From Isoptericola sp044389085 (GTDB taxonomy: Bacteria; Actinomycetota; Actinomycetes; Actinomycetales; Cellulomonadaceae), in NCBI RefSeq assembly GCF_044389085.1, contig NZ_JBIRXP010000002.1:558001-622000 (forward strand): a stretch of 64,000 nucleotides of DNA, written 5' to 3'. A program made the position numbers and the translations under genes. The notes under the pieces are model-generated. The model saw only the letters and a list, made by a program, of their open reading frames with translations, was not told where the DNA came from and did not search any database. Each line of letters opens with the position of its first letter. Position 1 is the first letter of the stretch. This document shows positions 16,503-23,822 of this stretch, piece by piece.

Positions 16503-16939
16503 CCGCGTCCGGGGCGTGGCGCCGGCTGGCCGCCGTCCCGCTCGCGCTCCGGCTCCTCGGCGCCCTGCTGCTGCTCGAGCGCCGGCTGCGGCGGTGGGAC
16601 GTGGCGCGCGTCGCCCGGCGCTACGACCTGCCCCTGCTGGCGTCCGCCGGTCCCGCGTCCGGCGACCTCGACCCCGGCACGCTGGACGCGGCGGAGGTGC
16701 GGCGCCTGCGCGTCCTGCGCCGGGTGCTCCGCCTGCCCGGCGTCAACGGCACGTGCCTGCGCTCGGCGATCCTCGCCGGCCGGGTGCTGCGCCACCGCCG
16801 CCCCGAGCTCGTGCTGGGCGTCGCCAAGACGAGCGGCGTCGTACGGGCCCACGCCTGGCTGCGTGTCGACGGCCGGGACCTCGACCTGGACCGCGGCGCC
16901 GGCTTCCGGCCGCTCGCGGTCCCCACCCAGGGAGCGTGA
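16499..16939 (+). CDS. Lasso peptide B2-type leader peptidase (transglutaminase-like)
   Basis: 146 residues, the usual size of the family. Cys86 in NGTCLRSA, His118 in VRAHAWL and Asp124/Asp127 in VDGRDLDL form the Cys-His-Asp triad of lasso B2 proteins, which cut the leader off. The N-terminal part is helical and Arg-rich. GTG start coupled to the cyclase; only one base separates its stop from the kinase-like gene. Confidence 0.85.
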   Translation: MTASGAWRRLAAVPLALRLLGALLLLERRLRRWDVARVARRYDLPLLASAGPASGDLDPGTLDAAEVRRLRVLRRVLRLPGVNGTCLRSAILAGRVLRHRRPELVLGVAKTSGVVRAHAWLRVDGRDLDLDRGAGFRPLAVPTQGA

Positions 16940-16940
16940 C

Positions 16941-17918
16941 ATGGACCGCCAGCTGCTGTACGGACTGATCGTCGAGGCGCCGTTCGACCTGCACCAGGAC
17001 CGGGCGGAGGAGGGCGCCTCCCGGGCCGACGTCGTGATCGCCGCGGGCCCGGGGACGGACCAGCGCAGCACGCCGGGCGGGCGGCGGGTCCTGCACCACG
17101 AGCTCGCCGGCGACCCCTGGTACAGCGCGTGGGACCTCGGCGCCGACGGCTACCTGCTGCGGTTCCACGACGCGTGCGACTTCGAGGTGTCGGCGGACCT
17201 GCGGCACGTCGTGCTGCGGGAGGCGGACGGCGTGGACCCCGGGCTGAGCCGGGTGCTCACCACCGGGGGGATGCTCGCCTTCCAGCTCTACCTGCGCGGC
17301 GAGGCGGTGCTGCACGCGAGCGCGGTGGAGGACGCCGACGGGGTCGTCGCGTTCGTCGGGTACTCGGGGATGGGCAAGTCCACGATGGCCACGCTGCTGT
17401 GCGCCGAGGGCGCCGCCCTCGTCACCGACGACGTGCTGCGCCTGGAGCGCACCGACGACGGCTTCGCGGCGCGGCTGGGGGCCACGGAGGTGCGGCTGCG
17501 CCAGGGGGCCGACACGCTGGCCGACCGGTTCGCCGGGCGGGCGCCCGGGCGCCGCGTGAGCGCCGACGCGCGGCACGTGCTCCAGCTCGGCGCCGGGGCC
17601 CGCGACCGCCGACCGCTGCGGGCCGTCGTCGTGCCGCAGCCGGACCGGGACGGCGGGGAGCTCGTGGTGCGCCGCCGGACCGGCACGACGGCCCTCCTCG
17701 AGCTGCTGCGCTACCCGCGGCTGCACGGGTGGCTGGACGACCGGGTGCAGAGCACGCACCTGCGCCACCTGGCCGACGTCGCCCGCACCGTCCCCGTGCT
17801 GGTCGCCGACGTGCCGTGGGGGCCGCCGTTCGCGCCGGGGCTGGGGGCTCAGGTCGTCCGGTCGGTGGCCGAGGCGTCCGGGCGTGCCCTGGCCGGGGCC
17901 GCCGCGCCGTCCAGGTAG
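16941..17918 (+). CDS. HPr-kinase-like protein, putative lasso tailoring kinase
   Basis: 325 residues. GYSGMGKST (140-148) is the P-loop, preceded by VLHASAVEDADGVVAFV, and LVTDDVLRLE follows as the Walker-B-like segment; this is the layout of HprK/P C-domain relatives found beside PqqD and nucleotidyltransferase genes. In the paeninodin cluster such a kinase phosphorylates the C-terminal Ser of the lasso precursor, and the precursor here ends in Ser. AGGGAG precedes ATG. The 3' end overlaps the convergent exporter gene by 70 bases. Confidence 0.75.
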   Translation: MDRQLLYGLIVEAPFDLHQDRAEEGASRADVVIAAGPGTDQRSTPGGRRVLHHELAGDPWYSAWDLGADGYLLRFHDACDFEVSADLRHVVLREADGVDPGLSRVLTTGGMLAFQLYLRGEAVLHASAVEDADGVVAFVGYSGMGKSTMATLLCAEGAALVTDDVLRLERTDDGFAARLGATEVRLRQGADTLADRFAGRAPGRRVSADARHVLQLGAGARDRRPLRAVVVPQPDRDGGELVVRRRTGTTALLELLRYPRLHGWLDDRVQSTHLRHLADVARTVPVLVADVPWGPPFAPGLGAQVVRSVAEASGRALAGAAAPSR

Positions 17919-19738
17919 GAACGAGCCTGCACCGTGAACATCTCCGCGTAGGCGCCGTCGAGGGCCATCAGCTCGTCGTGGGAGCCCTGCTCGACCACCG
18001 CGCCGTCGTCCAGCACCACGATGCGGTCCGCCGAGCGCACGGTGGAGAACCGGTGCGACACGAAGAGGGCGGTGCGCCCGTCGAGCGTGGCCCGCAGCGA
18101 CGAGAACAGGTCGTGCTCCGCGAGCGGGTCCATCGCGGCGGTCGGCTCGTCGAGGATGACGAGCGCCGCGTCGCGGTAGAAGGCCCGGGCGATCGCGACG
18201 CGCTGCCACTGGCCGCCGGAGAGCTCGGTGCCGCCGGGGAACATGCGCGACAGCCGCGACTCGTACCCGTCGGGCAGGCCCGCGAGGGCGGCGTCCACGC
18301 CCGCGACGCGCGCCGAGCGCCGCACGCGCTCGTGGTCGACGGGGACGTCAGGACGGCCGAGGGCGATGTTCCACGTGGCCGTGTAGGCGTAGTGGACGAA
18401 GTCCTGGAAGATCACCGCCACCTGGCGGCGCACGGCCGCGCCGCGCATCCCTGCCAGCGGACGGTCGCCCCACAGGACGACGCCGTCCGTCGGCACGTAC
18501 AGGCCGGCGAGGAGCTTGGCGAGGGTGGTCTTGCCCGAGCCGTTGGCGCCCACCAGGGCCACGACCTCGCCCGGACGCAGCGCGAGGTCCACGTCGCGCA
18601 GCGCCGGCCGCCGCGAGCCGGGGTAGGTGAAGGACACGCCCCGGGCGAAGACGCCGGGGAAGGCGGCCGGCGGCTCCTCACTCCCGTCGGCGGCACGCGC
18701 CGCGGCCCGCCCCTCGGCGAGGAACGCGTGCACGTCGTCGAGGAACAGCCCCGACTCGAAGATCTGCTGGACGCCGCCGAAGATCCCCTGGATCTGGCCC
18801 TGGAGCATCCGGACCGCGACGACGGCCGCGCCCGCCTCGGAGAACGTCACCTCCCCGCGGGTGATGAGCCACGCCAGCACCAGGAGCACGCCGGCGAGCA
18901 CCACCGCCGCCGCGAGGTTGCCCACGCCGTTCGTCAGCGCCCGGCGCCGCACGTGGCGGGCGAGGTCGGCCAGGTAGGTGCCGTACAGCTCGCGGTAGCG
19001 GGACTGGAGCCACGGCGCCGACTGGAACGCGCGGATCTCCTTGGCCTCGTCCCGGCTGCTCTGCACGTAGTTGGTGTAGATGCGCTCCCGCTCGTTGGTG
19101 GTCTGCGCCACCTTGAACGCGAACTCGAGCCTGCCCTCGCGCCGGCCCGTGACCAGCAGCGGCAGCCCGCCCAGCGCGAGCAGCGGCAGCAGCACGGGGT
19201 GCAGCGCCACGAGGGCGGCGCCCACGCCCACCGTCGCGATCGACGAGCCCAGCAGGTCGAACACGCCCTGGGTCACCTGGAAGGGCCGGGAGAGCGCGTT
19301 GACGCGCACGCGCTGCAGCCGGTCGTAGAAGGCCGGCGACTCGAAGTGCTCGAGGGGGACGCTCGTCGCGACCTCCTGCACGTCCTCGGCCATGAGCCGC
19401 GCCACGTGCTCACCGAGCACCCGGCGTGCCGAGGCCTGGAGCCCGCCGGCGACCGAGGCCAGGCCGGTGAGGGCGGCCAGGGCGAGGACCGGGCCGGTGA
19501 CGCCCGCGATGCCGGCCGTGCCGTCGGCGAGCCCGAGCAGCACGTCGAGCAACGCCGAGACGACGAGCACCTGGCCGGCCAGCGCCCCCGCGACGAGGAC
19601 CTGGAGCGCCAGCATCGCGGCGAACAGGGGCCGGCTCGCGCGCCAGGAGACCTGCAGGGACCCGCCGAGCAGCCGCAGCAGGCGGCGCCCCCTGCGCTCG
19701 TCGCCCTCCGGCGTCCCGCCCACCGCGCTGTCTGCCAC
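17849..19738 (-). CDS. ABC exporter (fused membrane and ATPase domains), probable lasso peptide transporter
   Basis: 629 residues: six-helix membrane domain over about 1-340, then an ATPase with Walker A GANGSGKTT near 395, signature LSGGQWQR near 505 and Walker B VILDEPTAAMD. This is the half-transporter architecture of lasso D proteins that export the mature peptide and can give immunity. GTG at 19738 follows a GGAG-like site; TAGCGT (19786-19781) is a likely -10. It has its own promoter facing away from the nucleotidyltransferase gene. Confidence 0.85.
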   Translation of the reverse strand: MADSAVGGTPEGDERRGRRLLRLLGGSLQVSWRASRPLFAAMLALQVLVAGALAGQVLVVSALLDVLLGLADGTAGIAGVTGPVLALAALTGLASVAGGLQASARRVLGEHVARLMAEDVQEVATSVPLEHFESPAFYDRLQRVRVNALSRPFQVTQGVFDLLGSSIATVGVGAALVALHPVLLPLLALGGLPLLVTGRREGRLEFAFKVAQTTNERERIYTNYVQSSRDEAKEIRAFQSAPWLQSRYRELYGTYLADLARHVRRRALTNGVGNLAAAVVLAGVLLVLAWLITRGEVTFSEAGAAVVAVRMLQGQIQGIFGGVQQIFESGLFLDDVHAFLAEGRAAARAADGSEEPPAAFPGVFARGVSFTYPGSRRPALRDVDLALRPGEVVALVGANGSGKTTLAKLLAGLYVPTDGVVLWGDRPLAGMRGAAVRRQVAVIFQDFVHYAYTATWNIALGRPDVPVDHERVRRSARVAGVDAALAGLPDGYESRLSRMFPGGTELSGGQWQRVAIARAFYRDAALVILDEPTAAMDPLAEHDLFSSLRATLDGRTALFVSHRFSTVRSADRIVVLDDGAVVEQGSHDELMALDGAYAEMFTVQARSYLDGAAAPARARPDASATDRTT

Positions 19739-19824
19739 CGACCGCTCCGTCCTGTGCCGGGGCCCGGCCCGGCCTCACACACGCTAGCCGCGCGGGGGCG
19801 GGCGGTGGGCGGTCCGGGCAAGAA

Positions 19825-19870
19825 TTCGCCCGGTGCGGGCGCCCCGCGCCCGCCCGGCGCTCCCTATCCT
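19825..19870 (+). promoter_or_regulatory. Leaderless promoter of the nucleotidyltransferase gene
   Basis: TATCCT (19865-19870) is followed by six bases and the ATG at 19877. A TTCGCCC (19825-19831), one mismatch from TTCACCC, ends exactly 33 nt upstream of the -10, the same spacing as in the gmd and lhgO promoters. No second half-site is visible. Confidence 0.5.
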
Positions 19871-19876
19871 GCCGGG

Positions 19877-21049
19877 ATGGGGGCACGACCGACCACGGTG
19901 CGCCGACCGCTGGCGCAGATCCTGCTGGACTCCGTCGCGCCCGAGGACCGGCCGGGCCCGCCGCCCGCCCCCCTCGACGACGTCCGGCTGGAGCTCCTGG
20001 CCGACGCGGCCCAGGACCACCGGGTGCTGCCCGCGGTGGCGAAGCACGTCGCGGCCCGCCCGGACTGCCCGGAGCCGTGGCGCGGGCCGCTGCGGCGCGC
20101 GCGGGACGAGCAGGTCGTGCGGCACCTGAGCGCGCTCGCCGAACTCGCCGCCCTGGGCGCGGCCCTCGACCGTGCGGGGGTGCCCTGGGCGGTGGCGAAG
20201 GGGCCGGCGGCCGCCGCGCTCTGGCCCGCCCCCGACATGCGGGAGTACTACGACCTGGACATGTACGTGCCGCGGGAGGCCTTCCGGGCGGCGGTCGAGA
20301 CGCTGGAGGACGCGGGGTGCACGGGGGTCGACCGCAACTGGCCCCTCATGGTGCGCGAGCGGCGCGCGGAGTACGCGATGCGCGGCCCGCTCGGCGTCCA
20401 CCTCGACCTGCACTGGGACATCGCCGTGCCGCACGGGCTGCGGCGGCGCTTCAGGACGGACCCCGGGGCGATGATCGGACGGCGCCGCCCGGTCGACCTG
20501 GGCGGCGGGCGGCACGTGCCGACCTTCGACGCGGTCGACTCGGTGCTCGTCCTGGCGTTCCACGCGGCGCAGGCGGGCGCCGGCCGGCTCCTGTGGCTCG
20601 TCGACGTCGCCGGCGCCGTGGCGGCGTGCGACGGCGTGCGGCGCGAGGTGGGCGGGCGCGCCCGGGAGATGCGCCTCGAGGCGCCGGTGGCGCTCGTCGT
20701 CGACCGTGCGGCGCGGGTGCTCGGCGGCCCCGCCCGGGAGGCGCTGCACGACACGGGCCTGCGCCCGCCCCGGGTCCTGCGGGGTGCCGCCGCCGCGCTC
20801 GACCGCCGCCACGGCTTCCCCGACCTGCCCGGCGACCGGCACCGCGGCGGACGGCTCTACGCCGGGGCCCGGCCGGGCGCGTGGGGGACGGCCACGACCC
20901 TCGTGGCGGACGCCGTCCGGGACCGCCGGATCGAGCGTGCCCTGCGGAGCGGCCGGCCCGACGCCGGGGAGAAGGCCCTGCGGCTCGACGTCCCGGACGC
21001 GCGGGCCCGGGAGGACTACCTCCGGTTCGTCGACTCGGGGGCCGGCTGA
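19877..21049 (+). CDS. NTP_transf_5-type nucleotidyltransferase
   Basis: 390 residues. VPWAVAKGPAAAALWP then REYYDLDMYVP (Asp-x-Asp near 129-131) and HLDLHWDI match the nucleotidyltransferase family often seen beside PqqD, HPrK-like and lasso B2 genes. In related clusters it works after the kinase, adding further groups to the phosphorylated peptide end. It may do so here or act on the surface glycan; the leaderless promoter shares the spacing of the glycan promoters. Its 3' end overlaps the convergent PAP2 gene by 34 bases. Confidence 0.7.
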   Translation: MGARPTTVRRPLAQILLDSVAPEDRPGPPPAPLDDVRLELLADAAQDHRVLPAVAKHVAARPDCPEPWRGPLRRARDEQVVRHLSALAELAALGAALDRAGVPWAVAKGPAAAALWPAPDMREYYDLDMYVPREAFRAAVETLEDAGCTGVDRNWPLMVRERRAEYAMRGPLGVHLDLHWDIAVPHGLRRRFRTDPGAMIGRRRPVDLGGGRHVPTFDAVDSVLVLAFHAAQAGAGRLLWLVDVAGAVAACDGVRREVGGRAREMRLEAPVALVVDRAARVLGGPAREALHDTGLRPPRVLRGAAAALDRRHGFPDLPGDRHRGGRLYAGARPGAWGTATTLVADAVRDRRIERALRSGRPDAGEKALRLDVPDARAREDYLRFVDSGAG

Positions 21050-21660
21050 GCCTGCCCGGGGCGCGGGCGGGCGGCGAGCGCGGCCCACGGCGCCACGACG
21101 CCGACCAGGAGCAGCGATCCCACGACGTCGCTCGGCCGGTGGGCCTGGGTGGCGACGTTCGCCCAGGCGGTGAGGAGCACGACGGCGGCGAGCAGGGCCG
21201 TCGCCCCGCGGCCGGGCCGCCGCCCGAGCAGGAGGACCACGGCGACGCACGCGGCCGCGAGCGTGGCGGTGTGCGCGCTGGGGAAGGTGTTGAGGACGTC
21301 GCCGTGCACCCCCAGGGACGGCCGGGGGAGCACGACGTCACGCAGCACGGTGGCGAGGGCCAGGACGGCCACCGGGAGCCCGGCGGCGCCCGCCACCACG
21401 CGCCCGCCGGCGCGACGCCGGACTGCCACGAGGCCCGCCGCGACCAGGAGGAGGGCCGCGGCGACGGGCGCCAGGGCGCGCACCAGGCGTGCGGCGCCGG
21501 CCAGGTGCGGCTCGGGGGCGGTGAGGAGGGCCAGGCCGGCGACGTCCGCCCGCTGGCCGGGTGCCGTCAGCACCGCGAGCGCGTACAGGGCGGCGCAGAG
21601 GAGGGCCGAGGTCGCGGACACCACGAGCGCGCGGCGGCCGCGCCGCGGTCCGTCCGTCAT
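21016..21660 (-). CDS. PAP2-family phosphatase, membrane protein
   Basis: 214 residues, strongly similar in layout to the PAP2 protein at 11713-12384: LPRPSLGVHGDVLNTFPSAHTATLAAACVAV and QAHRPSDVVGSLLLVG carry the PAP2 motifs. About six hydrophobic segments. Likely acts on lipid phosphate or pyrophosphate at the outer membrane face. It lies 23 bases after the LhgO-like gene and is probably co-transcribed with it from the 22950-23008 promoter. Confidence 0.8.
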   Translation of the reverse strand: MTDGPRRGRRALVVSATSALLCAALYALAVLTAPGQRADVAGLALLTAPEPHLAGAARLVRALAPVAAALLLVAAGLVAVRRRAGGRVVAGAAGLPVAVLALATVLRDVVLPRPSLGVHGDVLNTFPSAHTATLAAACVAVVLLLGRRPGRGATALLAAVVLLTAWANVATQAHRPSDVVGSLLLVGVVAPWAALAARPRPGQAQPAPESTNRR

Positions 21661-21683
21661 GCCGCCCTGTCGCCCCGGTGCCG

Positions 21684-22895
21684 TCAGCGCGTGGCCGCCA
21701 TCGTGGCGTCCAGCTCCGCCTCGACGTGCCGCGCGATCTCCAGCGACGCGGTCGCGGCGGGGGACGGCGCGTTGATGACGTGCACCTGCCGGGGCGCGGT
21801 GCGCACGAGGAAGTCGTCCACGAGCCGGCCGTCGCGGTGCAGCGCCTGGGCGCGGACCCCGGCGGGCGCGGGGTGCAGGTCCTCGGCGGTGGTGCCGGGC
21901 AGCAGGCGTGCGACGGACGCGGCGAACAGCGTGCGCGACACGGAGCGTGCCACCTCGGCCGCGCCGGGGGCGAGGTTGCGCCCGGCCAGCCGCCACAGCC
22001 CGGGCCAGGAGGCCGCGTCGACGACGTCCCGCCACGCGACGTCGCGGCGCCGGTACCCCTCGCGGGCGAGGGCGAGGACGGCGTTGGGCCCGGCGTGCAC
22101 CTCGCCGTGCACCCCGCGCGTGAGGTGCACGCCGAGGAACGGGAACCGCGGGTCGGGCACCGGGTAGACGAGGCCGCGCACGCGCTCGGCGGCGCGCGGG
22201 GCGAGGTCGAAGTACTCGCCGCGGAACGGCACGATGCGCGCGCCGGGGTCGACGCCGCAGGCCCGGGCCAGCCGGTCGGCGTGCAGGCCGCCGCACACCA
22301 CGAGGGCGTCGGCGACCAGGTCGTGGCGCTCGCCGAGGGCGACCACCTCGACGGTCGCCCGGATCGTGGCGCCGCCGGCGCGGGCGCCGCGCAGGGCTCG
22401 TCCGAGCAGCACGACCCCGCCCGCCTCGCGCACCTGCCGGGCGAGGACGGCGCACACGGCGCGGTAGTCGACCACCCCGGTGGTCTCGACGCGCAGCGCG
22501 CCCACGCACGCGATCTCGGGCTCGAACGAGCGGGCCTCGACGGGGGCGAGCTCGCGGACGGGGACGCCGTTGGCGGCGCCACGCTCGGCCAGGGTGCGCA
22601 GCCGGTCGCGCTCGCCGGCGTCGGTGGCCACGACGAGCTTCCCGGTGACGGCGACGGGCACGCCGTGCTCCGCGGCGAACCGCGTCATGGAGGCCGCCCC
22701 CGCCGTGCCGAGCCGGGCCTTGAGGCTGCCCGGCGCGTAGTACAGGCCGGAGTGGACGACGCCGGAGTTGCGGCCCGTCTGGTGGCCGGAGAGCTCGTTC
22801 TCCTTCTCCAGCACGGTGACGTCGTCCCCGCGGCGCGCGAGGCGTGCGGCGGTCGCGAGCCCGACGATCCCGCCGCCGACGACGATGACGCGCAT
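21684..22895 (-). CDS. lhgO: L-2-hydroxyglutarate oxidase-like FAD enzyme
   Basis: 403 residues. VIVVGGGIVGLATAARLARRG is the FAD-binding strand, HQTGRNSGVVHSGLYY is the LhgO signature, and the DAO-fold C-terminal half (LVYPVPDPRFPFLGVHLTRG; AGPNAVLALAREGYRR) agrees. LhgO oxidises L-2-hydroxyglutarate to 2-oxoglutarate at the membrane, clearing a metabolic by-product. Its link to the glycan genes is unclear apart from a shared type of promoter. GGAGGAAGC precedes ATG. Confidence 0.85.
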   Translation of the reverse strand: MRVIVVGGGIVGLATAARLARRGDDVTVLEKENELSGHQTGRNSGVVHSGLYYAPGSLKARLGTAGAASMTRFAAEHGVPVAVTGKLVVATDAGERDRLRTLAERGAANGVPVRELAPVEARSFEPEIACVGALRVETTGVVDYRAVCAVLARQVREAGGVVLLGRALRGARAGGATIRATVEVVALGERHDLVADALVVCGGLHADRLARACGVDPGARIVPFRGEYFDLAPRAAERVRGLVYPVPDPRFPFLGVHLTRGVHGEVHAGPNAVLALAREGYRRRDVAWRDVVDAASWPGLWRLAGRNLAPGAAEVARSVSRTLFAASVARLLPGTTAEDLHPAPAGVRAQALHRDGRLVDDFLVRTAPRQVHVINAPSPAATASLEIARHVEAELDATMAATR

Positions 22896-22949
22896 GCTTC
22901 CTCCCGGGGTGGGTGGCGGGCCGGGTCCCTGGCTCGGCCCGCCGGTCCC

Positions 22950-23008
22950 AGGATGGCAGCCCGGGCGCGGCGCCGGGGCGGGTCGCCAGGGTGAACGCTC
23001 GGGTGAAC
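22950..23008 (-). promoter_or_regulatory. Promoter with PHO-box-like repeats for lhgO-PAP2
   Basis: On the minus strand: GTTCACCC (23008-23001) and GTTCACCC (22996-22989), 12 nt apart, a 33-nt gap, then CATCCT (22955-22950) and a leader of about 45 nt. The half-sites are one helical turn apart instead of two. GCATAGTGG on the plus strand at 23031 could serve the divergent gene. Confidence 0.55.
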
Positions 23009-23094
23009 CCGCCTGCGGCGGCGTTCTCCGGCATAGTGGGGGAGCGGGGGCGGCCGGCCCGACCGGTGCGCCTCGACCACGAGGAGGAGCGGTC

Positions 23095-23682
23095 ATGAGC
23101 CACGACGACGGCACCCAGCCGGGCCAGGACGAGCCGCGACCGGACGCCCCGGGGGCGGGCACGCCGCCCGGCGGGACGGAACCGCCCGCGCCACCGGACC
23201 CGTACGGCCAGGCCCCGGAGCCCGCGCCGCCGGGCGCGACCCCGCCGGGGTACCCGCAGCAGCCGGAGCAGCAGCCGTACGGCCAGCCGTACCCGCAGCA
23301 GGCGGAACAGCAGCAGCCGGAGCAGCAGCCGTACGGGCAGCCGTACCCGCCGCCGTACGCCCAGCAGCCGTACCCGCAGCAGGCGTACGCCCAGCCGTAC
23401 GCGCCGTCGGCGGGCACGGACGGGTGGTCGATCGCGGCGCTGGTCACGGGCATCCTCGGCCTGGCGGTGGTGCCGATCGTGCTGGGCATCATCGGGCTCA
23501 CGCGCGTCAACCGGACGGGGCAGCAGGGCAAGGGGCTGGCGATCGCCGGCATCGTGCTGGGCGCGATCGGGGTCGTGGTGTGGATCGTGGTCTTCGTCTT
23601 CGCCGTGGCGCTGGTGTCGCAGATCGACCCGAGCGACCTCGAGACGGCGTTCGACATGTCCGCGGCGCTCCTGGCGCGGTGA
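23095..23682 (+). CDS. Pro/Gln-rich DUF4190-type membrane protein
   Basis: 195 residues. The first ~105 are disordered, with repeated QQP(Y)GQPYPQQ-like Pro-Gln-Tyr stretches; the rest has two hydrophobic segments (WSIAALVTGILGLAVVPIVLGIIGL and GLAIAGIVLGAIGVVVWIVVFVFAVAL) separated by TRVNRTGQQGKG, the DUF4190 pattern. Function unknown; such proteins are common single-copy or paralogous membrane proteins in actinobacteria. GAGGAGGAG precedes ATG. Confidence 0.75.
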   Translation: MSHDDGTQPGQDEPRPDAPGAGTPPGGTEPPAPPDPYGQAPEPAPPGATPPGYPQQPEQQPYGQPYPQQAEQQQPEQQPYGQPYPPPYAQQPYPQQAYAQPYAPSAGTDGWSIAALVTGILGLAVVPIVLGIIGLTRVNRTGQQGKGLAIAGIVLGAIGVVVWIVVFVFAVALVSQIDPSDLETAFDMSAALLAR

Positions 23683-23708
23683 CGGGCGGGCCGTTTTCGT
23701 TCAACCGT

Positions 23709-23738
23709 TGCCCCTAATGAGGCCGGCGCTCTACGGTG
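23709..23738 (+). promoter_or_regulatory. Promoter of the xylanase gene
   Basis: TTGCCC (23709-23714), 18-base spacer, TACGGT (23733-23738); the start codon is about 85 bases downstream. The surrounding sequence (23693-23722) is the most AT-rich of the gap. Confidence 0.4.
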
Positions 23739-23822
23739 TCCCCGGCGGCGCAGGGACGCGCCGCCGGCCCCGGGGGTCGGCCGTGCCGACGCCTGGGCCC
23801 CACCGATCGCGAGGGAGCGACG

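Noticed and set aside
19776..19826. TTGCCC-type half-site for the ABC exporter promoter
   Set aside because: The plausible site is 29 nt from TAGCGT and differs from TTCACCC at two positions, so it is not counted in the regulon.
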